A DNA stretch of 64,000 nucleotides from contig NZ_BDDT01000006.1 of assembly GCF_001661495.1 (NCBI RefSeq), positions 124,001-188,000 on the forward strand. The letters are read 5' to 3'. Below, in pieces: positions 40,181 to 47,176 of the stretch. Made by a program: the position numbers and the translations under genes. Numbering within the stretch: the stretch's first letter is position 1; each line of letters begins with the position of its first letter. The DNA comes from Pseudoalteromonas prydzensis. Its GTDB lineage: Bacteria > Pseudomonadota > Gammaproteobacteria > Enterobacterales > Alteromonadaceae. Under the pieces are notes generated by a model. That model searched no databases. It saw nothing but the letters and a program-made list of their open reading frames with translations, and was not told the origin of the DNA.

Positions 40181-40876
40181 TTAAATGATTGCTGCCACAA
40201 GGCCAAATAAACCACCAAACACACCACCCCATACGACAAGCCAACCTAAATGTTCTCTAATCATGGTTTGTATAATGTCCTTCACCATTTTCGGGGTCAG
40301 TTCATCTAACCTATCATCGACAAGGCCTGATACGGTTGTAAACAATGAATCACTAGCTAGACTCGTTTGGCTAAGCTTGGTATTAACCAAGGTTTTAAAT
40401 TCGTCAGTTTGGCTCATGGTTATTAATGAACTACGCATTTTTTCTATAAAAGATTCACGCATTGGCTCTACCGCAGCGCTGCCACCAAACATGGCTAACA
40501 TACTGCCAAATTGAGAGTGCTCGATAACATCTAAAAGCGTGTCGAATGCGGGGTTCAAATCCACTTCATTGATCACTGGTTGCAAATCAATATCCATGGT
40601 TTTATTGCCAAGTAGCTGTGATATTTTTTGCTCTGAAAAAAACTCCGTTAAAATAAGGTTTTTAATCGCGACTTTAAATCCTGCAAATTTCAGTTGGATC
40701 ACACCCGAGCCATATAAAAACGGGACTTTTTCAAATAACATATGCACCGCGAGTAAGTTGGTCACCGCACCAGAAAGTGCAAATAAGCCGATTGACAGCA
40801 CAATTGCTTGGTTAAATAAAAAACCAGTAATCACGAAAATTCCCGCAATCACATTCGTAATAAGGCTTTTATTCAT
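40181..40876 (-). CDS. DUF445 family membrane protein
   Basis: 231 residues. N-terminal hydrophobic segments (ITNVIAGIFVITGFLF and IVLSIGLFALSGAVTNLLAVHMLFEKVPFLYGSGVI) and a C-terminal one (LGWLVVWGGVFGGLFGLVAAII) fit DUF445. The GAVTNxLAVHMLF motif is typical. Function is unknown. Confidence 0.85.
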   Translation of the reverse strand: MNKSLITNVIAGIFVITGFLFNQAIVLSIGLFALSGAVTNLLAVHMLFEKVPFLYGSGVIQLKFAGFKVAIKNLILTEFFSEQKISQLLGNKTMDIDLQPVINEVDLNPAFDTLLDVIEHSQFGSMLAMFGGSAAVEPMRESFIEKMRSSLITMSQTDEFKTLVNTKLSQTSLASDSLFTTVSGLVDDRLDELTPKMVKDIIQTMIREHLGWLVVWGGVFGGLFGLVAAII

Positions 40877-41007
40877 TGTTCCTCCAGTTGGGTTATCGTA
40901 TAACGCTGAGCATGCAGTTTTAAAATATGAATTTTACTCTCAAGAGTTTGTTTATTTAACTACTTTTTGCCATAGTTTAATTATCTGTATAAAAGGTGAG
41001 CAATGCT

Positions 41008-41868
41008 ATGTGGAATACGGTTAACGAACAAATCAGCCAAGCTATGCATTTTGACTTTAAGCACACCAGTAAATGCCAACTGCAAAGTCCAAATAGTGAT
41101 AAACTATTTCAAATAAGCGATGGTATTCATCAATACTTTGTTAAGGTCGCGCATCGTAATGACCTTGAGCGATTTGAAAACGAAGCCCACAATTTAAAGC
41201 TACTCACCCAAGAGAGCTTATTTATGGTGCCAGATTGTATCACTACTGGCTCTAGTATTGAGTTTTCATTTATTGTATTAGAATGGCTTGAACTAGATCC
41301 GCAGCCCCATACCAATTGGCATATTATGGGTAGCCACCTTGCCAGCTTACACTTAAAACATCGCCAAGCCATGTTTGGTTTTGATCACGATAACTTTATT
41401 GGCCCGACCGCTCAACCCAATCGCTGGCATAAAAAATGGAATATATTTTTTGCCGAAGAGCGCATTGGCTGGCAGCTGCAATTACTGCATGAAAAAGGCA
41501 TTGAATTGGTCGATAAAGATTACTTTGTAGCTTTAATAAAAAACATGTTACACAGTCATAATGTGCAGCCATCGTTATTACACGGTGATTTTTGGCGTGG
41601 CAATATGGGCTTTATTCACAGCGTGCCAAGTATTTTTGATCCCAGTTGCTATTATGGTGATCGGGAAGTCGATATTGCTATGAGCGAACTATTTGCCCCG
41701 CTTCCAGATGCCTTCTACATTGCTTATAATAAACACTATCCGCTTAGCCAAGGCTATGAACAACGTAAATTAATTTACCAGCTCTACCCGATTTTAAATC
41801 ACGCTAACATTTTTGCTGGCCACTATCTTACTGAAGCTAAACAACAAATAGAACTGCTACTGAAATAA
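41008..41868 (+). CDS. Fructosamine kinase family protein
   Basis: 286 residues from the ATG at 41008, which has AAGGTGAG upstream; a GTG at 40996 is less likely. Kinase-like motifs are visible: FVKVAHRND for ATP, LHGDFWRGNMGF (catalytic loop) and IFDPSCYYGDREVDIAMSEL (metal-binding). The family phosphorylates ketosamines or related sugars on glycated proteins. Confidence 0.92.
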   Translation: MWNTVNEQISQAMHFDFKHTSKCQLQSPNSDKLFQISDGIHQYFVKVAHRNDLERFENEAHNLKLLTQESLFMVPDCITTGSSIEFSFIVLEWLELDPQPHTNWHIMGSHLASLHLKHRQAMFGFDHDNFIGPTAQPNRWHKKWNIFFAEERIGWQLQLLHEKGIELVDKDYFVALIKNMLHSHNVQPSLLHGDFWRGNMGFIHSVPSIFDPSCYYGDREVDIAMSELFAPLPDAFYIAYNKHYPLSQGYEQRKLIYQLYPILNHANIFAGHYLTEAKQQIELLLK

Positions 41869-42050
41869 GGCCATTTTTATTGTCAAATTGATGTCATAAA
41901 TGGCTAAAGCAGACTATATTTAGGTAGCGCCTAACATTATACAAACCCAGTAATCGCGGGCGTTGTGTACAACTATGTGGAGCATAACAATTTATCCGAC
42001 CCATAAATAGTCATGCTTTATTAGCTCTGCTTTGTAAGGTTGGATCATTT

Positions 42051-42254
42051 ATGCAAAATCATCTCTCACAACGGATCAGTTGCCCACACTGTGGCCACCA
42101 TATTCACATTACCCTAGATGCCAGTGATGGCGATCAAGATTACTTTGAAGACTGCAGCGCATGCTGTAACCCAATCCATTTTAATATGCATATTGACTAT
42201 GCTAATAGTAAGGTTGAGTTACATATAGACAGCGATGATGAGCAGATATTCTAG
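42051..42254 (+). CDS. CPXCG motif cysteine-rich protein
   Basis: 67 residues with two zinc-ribbon knuckles, CPHCGHHI and CSACCNPI, then an acidic C-terminus. It matches the small CPXCG family of unknown function. Confidence 0.85.
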   Translation: MQNHLSQRISCPHCGHHIHITLDASDGDQDYFEDCSACCNPIHFNMHIDYANSKVELHIDSDDEQIF

Positions 42255-42261
42255 CTAAAGA

Positions 42262-42894
42262 TTACTGTGATGACTGTTGGCGTAAGTAATTTTCGACAGT
42301 ATTAATAATGGTATAGGTTTGTTGATCAACCTCAATATTTAGCTCATCACCGAGTGATGCCTGACCAATATTGGTGATTGCTAACGTTTCTGGGATCAAA
42401 TGTAACCAGAAACCTGACTCGTCAACTTCACCTACTGTTAAGCTGGCTCCATTAACACTGACAAACCCTTTATACAGCACATACTTTTGCCATTTAGTTG
42501 GTAGGCTTAGCTGTATTTTACAATTACCGTCTGTGTGAATAATATTTTTGACCTGCGCGACGCAGTGAATATGGCCAGAGACGATATGCCCACCTAGCTC
42601 AGTACCAAATGTCATCGAGCGCTCAAAGTTAACGGTGCTGCCAGAGGTAAGCTTGCCTAAATTAGTCAATTGTAATGTTTCATCAATCACATCAAAATAA
42701 ACCTCAGCTAAAGCTTGCTCGGTTGTATGCTGAACTTTAACAACCGTTAAACAGCAACCATTTATGGCAATACTGGCACCTAACTCTACTTTAGCAATGT
42801 ATTGTGGTGCGACAGCAAGCACTAAACGCATCACACTGTGTTGATAATTATTTGAAATCACCGTTGCTTGTGTTTGCACAATTCCTGTAAACAT
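42262..42894 (-). CDS. ribE: Riboflavin synthase alpha chain
   Basis: 210 residues. Two lumazine-binding repeats start MFTGIVQTQATV and GHIVSGHIHCVAQV. It dismutates 6,7-dimethyl-8-ribityllumazine to riboflavin. It is a single leftward gene, divergent from the MATE exporter; I see no FMN riboswitch in the 120-bp gap. Confidence 0.95.
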   Translation of the reverse strand: MFTGIVQTQATVISNNYQHSVMRLVLAVAPQYIAKVELGASIAINGCCLTVVKVQHTTEQALAEVYFDVIDETLQLTNLGKLTSGSTVNFERSMTFGTELGGHIVSGHIHCVAQVKNIIHTDGNCKIQLSLPTKWQKYVLYKGFVSVNGASLTVGEVDESGFWLHLIPETLAITNIGQASLGDELNIEVDQQTYTIINTVENYLRQQSSQ

Positions 42895-43044
42895 AACTTA
42901 AACCGCCTTCTAAAACATGGATGTATTTTTACGCTTTAGTATACATTAGCACTGTAATGAATAGCCTCAACTCACCGCTATAATTTTTTATTCTACGCTT
43001 TATCGATTACAATAGTGGCCTCTTCGGTTTACGTAGCAAGTGAT

Positions 43045-44400
43045 ATGACTTTTTGTAGTTGGGAAGCCAAACGGCTAGTTTCTCTGGCAATTCCCGTTTT
43101 TTTAGCACAAGTAACTCTCGTTTTAATGTCAGTGGTTGACACCATCATGGCCGGGCAAGTCAGTCCGACCGATTTAGCAGCTCTGTCAATTGCAACAGGT
43201 GTTTGGAATCCAGCAATGCTTGCTCTGCAAGGTATCTTATTAGCCCTGACCGGCATTATCGCGCAATTTTCTGGTGCAAACGATAAAGCAGGTATCAGCC
43301 ATTATTTTCAACAAGGCTTATATCTTGCGGGCGTATTAAGTGTGTTCGGCTTATCCATCGCCTACTTTGCCGACGTTATTATTTTAAAGCTTGATACCAG
43401 TCCTGCTATTGCCAATATGGCCTATGACTACATTCACTTTGTAAAGTGGGGGATCATTGGCTTTTTAGTGTTCAGTGTATATCGCAATATCACCGAAGGC
43501 ATGGGGATGACCAAGCCGGCTTTTTATATCAGCTTAATTGGCTTAGCGGTCAATATCCCTGCAAATTACATATTTATTTATGGCAAGCTAGGTATGCCAG
43601 CACTAGGCGGTGCGGGCTGTGGGATTGCCACGGCTTTGGTTTTCAGCGCAATGGCTATTGCACAAGTCATTTACTGCCAATTGAGTAAAAAAGTGGATGC
43701 CAAAACCCTGTTGGCCAACTTTAAAGCGCCGCAACTCAATACTATGTGGACCATTACTAAAATCGGCATTCCTATTTCTCTAGCGACTTTTTTTGAAGTC
43801 ACTTTATTTGCCTGTATCCCATTATTTATTGCGCATTTAGGTGCCGTTGCGGTGGCCGGCCATCAGATTGCTGCCAGTGTTACAACCTTACTGTTTATGA
43901 TGCCATTGAGCTTATCTATTGCGATCAGTATTCGGATTGGTAATTTATACGGCCAGCATCATTTTGAGCAATTAAAAAAAGCAATTTCAACAAGTTATAT
44001 TCTTGCTATGATCATTGCGGCACTACTTGCGGCTATCACCTTCTTTGGTCGTGATATCATCAGCCAACTTTATACCGATGATGCTCAAGTCATCGCACTG
44101 GCAACATCCATTATGATCTTAGCCTGTATTTATCAACTCCCTGATGCTCTACAAGTAGCCGCCAACGGTATTTTAAGGGGTTTAAAACATACCGCTCCCA
44201 TATCCTATATTACCTTTATATCTTACTGGTTAATTGGTTTTTCATTGGGGTTTGTTTTAGCACGTACCGATTTGATTGTGCCAGCGATGGGACCACATGG
44301 CTTTTGGGTAGGTATTATTGTTGGTTTAAGTGTTGCTGCTATTTTATTAATGCTAACCGTTGCAAATAGATTCAAACATGAACCACTTAAAAGCGCTTAA
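43045..44400 (+). CDS. MATE family multidrug exporter (NorM-like)
   Basis: 451 residues from the ATG at 43045 (MTFCSWEAKRLVSLAIPVFLAQ); a GTG at 43015 is possible. Twelve membrane segments in two halves are seen, with MATE signatures MSVVDTIMAGQVSPTDLAALS and VAGHQIAASVTTLLFMMPLSLS. It should export cationic drugs with Na+ or H+. The divergent ribE/norM layout is also found in Vibrio and Shewanella. Confidence 0.92.
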   Translation: MTFCSWEAKRLVSLAIPVFLAQVTLVLMSVVDTIMAGQVSPTDLAALSIATGVWNPAMLALQGILLALTGIIAQFSGANDKAGISHYFQQGLYLAGVLSVFGLSIAYFADVIILKLDTSPAIANMAYDYIHFVKWGIIGFLVFSVYRNITEGMGMTKPAFYISLIGLAVNIPANYIFIYGKLGMPALGGAGCGIATALVFSAMAIAQVIYCQLSKKVDAKTLLANFKAPQLNTMWTITKIGIPISLATFFEVTLFACIPLFIAHLGAVAVAGHQIAASVTTLLFMMPLSLSIAISIRIGNLYGQHHFEQLKKAISTSYILAMIIAALLAAITFFGRDIISQLYTDDAQVIALATSIMILACIYQLPDALQVAANGILRGLKHTAPISYITFISYWLIGFSLGFVLARTDLIVPAMGPHGFWVGIIVGLSVAAILLMLTVANRFKHEPLKSA

Positions 44401-45448
44401 TATAACTAACAGCAAAGGCAAGCAAAACAAACGATTTGCTTGCCTTGCTACTTTCTTAATGTATTTACTATTAAGTGCCTGTAGCGATAGAGCAACGGAT
44501 ATTAATGATCAGTATCAACAGCGACTCGCCACGGCACTTGATAAACCATTTCCAGAGACAGCAAAACTCACTAATCTTAAGTTAGCCCCTATTAGCAATA
44601 ATGATGAGTCAATACAGTCACAACAATTAAGCATAATACAGCTAGCGCAACTATCTCATTGTAAACTTAATACCCTGATAGCAGAGCATAATAGTCAACT
44701 GGGAAAAGTTGCCACCGCAGCCGGTCAACTAGCTTATCAAATCCAGTTTATTCAACTGGCCCCCAGCTGCTTAGATAAATTAAGCCCTGAATCAAAAAGC
44801 TATCACGCAATAAAGCGGGAACTAGCCAACAAAAAACAGCAGCTATTAAAGCAGTTCAACCACTTACTTTATAAGGATCCAGAGTTAAAACGTACTTGGC
44901 AACTCACCAGCTATGCACTTGATACAAACTTAGCTGGCCTTGTAGAAACAGAGATTGCCCTGCAAAACTTGCTGACGTTAAAGCAGCAAATAATACAACA
45001 GCAATACGCACAAATAGATAGCAAAGCACTCTACCCGCTGCTATCGGTGCTACGCCAGTTTAACTTTAATCAAGCTTTGATAAGCGCCGTGCGTCAACAA
45101 ACATACTTTAATCAAAGTACCAGTCGCTATTTAGCAAGCATTGAGCTTAATGAACTATGTAACCCACTAAAAAATAAACGCCAAGCGCAAATAGTCAGTA
45201 ACGTATTTAAAAAGTATTACTTAGCACAATTACAACCCTATCAAGCACAGCTATCAGGCGCTTTAGAGCGATTGATGCCGCTATATCAACAGCTTTGGCT
45301 CGGTACGACTATAAATCAACCTAGGCTTGCTGCACTGCTTGAGCAAAATCAGCCAAATAACTTGCTCACTGCATTCAAAGATTCATCAAAAACGCACGTC
45401 ACTTGGTGGCAAACGTTTTATAAAACGTGTGAAATCAGCCCAATATGA
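44378..45448 (+). CDS. DUF3080 family lipoprotein
   Basis: 356 residues from the ATG at 44378, overlapping the MATE gene by 23 bp; no strong ribosome site is visible, so coupling is likely. The hydrophobic stretch FACLATFLMYLLLSAC ends in a lipobox-like LSAC. The mature protein is helical and Gln/Leu-rich (INDQYQQRLATALDK...). Function is unknown. Confidence 0.8.
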   Translation: MNHLKALNITNSKGKQNKRFACLATFLMYLLLSACSDRATDINDQYQQRLATALDKPFPETAKLTNLKLAPISNNDESIQSQQLSIIQLAQLSHCKLNTLIAEHNSQLGKVATAAGQLAYQIQFIQLAPSCLDKLSPESKSYHAIKRELANKKQQLLKQFNHLLYKDPELKRTWQLTSYALDTNLAGLVETEIALQNLLTLKQQIIQQQYAQIDSKALYPLLSVLRQFNFNQALISAVRQQTYFNQSTSRYLASIELNELCNPLKNKRQAQIVSNVFKKYYLAQLQPYQAQLSGALERLMPLYQQLWLGTTINQPRLAALLEQNQPNNLLTAFKDSSKTHVTWWQTFYKTCEISPI

Positions 45449-45488
45449 ATAAAAAAACGGCAAACAAACCAAAAATGCATAAACGAGC

Positions 45489-45517
45489 TTGATTCACTCA
45501 GGCGCACGCTATATATT
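45489..45517 (+). promoter_or_regulatory. Promoter of the tRNA-Val locus
   Basis: TTGATT (-35), 17 bp, TATATT (-10), followed by a GC-rich GCGTCC discriminator as in stringently controlled stable RNA promoters. It lies about 43 bp upstream of the first tRNA. Confidence 0.65.
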
Positions 45518-45559
45518 AGCGTCCGTTGTTAAGTAATTAACACAACTTAAATTTATGAT

Positions 45560-45636
45560 ACGACCGTAGCTCAGTTGGTTAGAGCACTACCTTGACATGG
45601 TAGGGGTCGGTGGTTCGAATCCACTCGGTCGTACCA
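45560..45636 (+). tRNA. tRNA-Val(GAC), copy 1
   Basis: 77 nt with encoded CCA. Acceptor ACGACCG/CGGTCGT, D-arm GCTCAGTTGGTTAGAGC, anticodon arm CTACC-TTGACAT-GGTAG (GAC), T-arm GGTGG-TTCGAAT-CCACT. It closely matches E. coli tRNA-Val(GAC). Confidence 0.97.
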
Positions 45637-45678
45637 AATTTAAGTAAAAAATTAAATAAAAGTACCATCGAAGGAAAA

Positions 45679-45742
45679 AGCACTACCTACTCTTGATCAC
45701 CCGGTCCAAAGGTCAGTGGTTCGAATCCACTCGGTCGTACCA
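45679..45742 (+). pseudogene. Truncated tRNA-Val-like unit 1
   Basis: A 64-nt unit that begins at AGCACTACC (3' side of the D-stem and 5' side of the anticodon stem). The anticodon loop and 3' stem are replaced with a sequence containing CTCTTGATCACCCGGTCC, and it resumes at AAAGGTC, T-arm, acceptor 3' strand and CCA. Its acceptor strand CGGTCGT equals that of tRNA copy 1 just upstream. It cannot fold as a normal tRNA. Confidence 0.85.
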
Positions 45743-45792
45743 AATTTATTCAAAATCATAAGAATAAATTATATTTAAGAACTCACTATTGT

Positions 45793-45869
45793 ACGACTGT
45801 AGCTCAGTTGGTTAGAGCACTACCTTGACATGGTAGGGGTCGGTGGTTCGAATCCACTCAGTCGTACCA
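45793..45869 (+). tRNA. tRNA-Val(GAC), copy 2
   Basis: 77 nt, same as copy 1 except that the last acceptor pairs are changed on both sides: ACGACTG pairs with CAGTCGT. Anticodon GAC and encoded CCA are present. It appears fully functional. Confidence 0.97.
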
Positions 45870-45896
45870 ATCCTAAATATAAAAACCTAAAGAAAA

Positions 45897-46878
45897 AGCA
45901 CTACCTACTCTTGATCACCCGGTCCAAAGGTCAGTGGTTCGAATCCACTCAGTCGTACCAATTAATGAATAAAAAAACATTAAGAAGAAAGAGCACTACC
46001 CACTCTTGATCACCCGGTCCAAAGGTCGGTGGTTCGAATCCACTCAGTCGTACCAATCCTAAATATAAAAACCTAAAGAAAAAGCACTACCTACTCTTGA
46101 TCACCCGGTCCAAAGGTCGGTGGTTCGAATCCACTCAGTCGTACCAATTAATGAATAAAAAAACATTAAGAAGAAAGAGCACTACCCACTCTTGATCACC
46201 CGGTCCAAAGGTCGGTGGTTCGAATCCACTCAGTCGTACCAATCCTAAATATAAAAACCTAAAGAAAAAGCACTACCTACTCTTGATCACCCGGTCCAAA
46301 GGTCGGTGGTTCGAATCCACTCAGTCGTACCAATTAATGAATAAAAAAACATTAAGAAGAAAGAGCACTACCCACTCTTGATCACCCGGTCCAAAGGTCG
46401 GTGGTTCGAATCCACTCAGTCGTACCAATCCTAAATATAAAACCTAAAGAAAAAGCACTACCTACTCTTGATCACCCGGTCCAAAGGTCAGTGGTTCGAA
46501 TCCACTCAGTCGTACCAATCCTAAATATAAAAACCTAAAGAAAAAGCACTACCTACTCTTGATCACCCGGTCCAAAGGTCAGTGGTTCAAATCCACTCAG
46601 TCGTACCAATCCTAAATATAAAACCTAAAGAAAAAGCACTACCTACTCTTGATCACCCGGTCCAAAGGTCAGTGGTTCGAATCCACTCAGTCGTACCAAT
46701 CCTAAATATAAAAACCTAAAGAAAAAGCACTACCTACTCTTGATCACCCGGTCCAAAGGTCAGTGGTTCAAATCCACTCAGTCGTACCAATCCTAAATAT
46801 AAAACCTAAAGAAAAAGCACTACCTACTCTTGATCACCCGCTCCAAAGATTAATAGTTCAAATCATCGCTGTAGTTAA
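45897..46878 (+). repeat. Tandem array of eleven truncated tRNA-Val-like units
   Basis: Units of 64 nt start at 45897, 45992, 46083, 46178, 46269, 46364, 46454, 46545, 46635, 46726 and 46816; the last is degenerate after its first third. Each complete unit ends in T-arm, CAGTCGT and ACCA. Two spacer types occur: A (ATCCTAAATATAAAAACCTA..., 26-27 nt) and B (ATTAATGAATAAAAAAACAT..., 31 nt), giving periods of 90-91 and 95. A and B alternate up to unit 7; afterwards only A is used. No ORF of useful length runs through it. Confidence 0.93.
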
Positions 46879-46927
46879 TTATTAGCAATAGGCTTTTATG
46901 TTGCGACAGAATTAACAGCAAGGAAGT

Positions 46928-46944
46928 TGCACTGTTAATGTGCC
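46928..46944 (+). promoter_or_regulatory. NtrC-type enhancer box upstream of nirB
   Basis: TGCACTGTTAATGTGCC has the GCAC-N7-GTGC symmetry of NtrC sites and lies about 85 bp before the sigma-54 promoter. A further half site (TGCACCA) follows at 46950-46955. Confidence 0.6.
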
Positions 46945-47028
46945 TTTACTGCACCATCGTAACACATTCAATAAAGCTCACACCTCTCATAAAAAACAAT
47001 TATTAATAAAAACAATTGGATAAAAACA

Positions 47029-47044
47029 TGGCAATGATATTGCT
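47029..47044 (+). promoter_or_regulatory. Sigma-54 promoter of nirB
   Basis: TGGCAATGATATTGCT matches TGGCAC-N5-TTGCA, with GG and GC 12 bp apart. Transcription should start near 47055, upstream of the leader hairpins. Confidence 0.75.
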
Positions 47045-47066
47045 TAGTTAGGTATATAAAAATAAA

Positions 47067-47136
47067 ACTGCTTTTGCAGTAATGGCAACGAAGCCCGCAC
47101 ACACTAACCGAACGGTTTACTGTGGCGGGCTTTTTT
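47067..47136 (+). promoter_or_regulatory. nirB leader: ANTAR-type hairpin and terminator
   Basis: A first stem-loop ACTG-CTTTTG-CAGT (47067-47080) is followed by GGC-AACGAA-GCC (47084-47095), a hexaloop with A at 1 and G at 4 as in ANTAR target RNAs. Its 3' strand is also part of the terminator AAGCCCGC...GCGGGCTT plus T-run (47091-47136), whose inner stem is TAACCG/CGGTTTA. The two folds exclude each other, so binding by an ANTAR protein would permit read-through. The NIT-ANTAR protein encoded at 51249 is the obvious partner. Confidence 0.75.
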
Positions 47137-47176
47137 ATTGCCAAAATTTAAACCGTCAGCATGAAGGAAAAAACAA

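Noticed and set aside
45661..45667. Further tRNA relic AGTACCA before unit 1
   Set aside because: Seven bases matching a tRNA end are too few to support a separate unit.
45679..46878. CRISPR array
   Set aside because: The repeats are 64 nt and tRNA-derived, ending in CCA, and the spacers are only two repeated sequences rather than unique ones. No cas genes are present.
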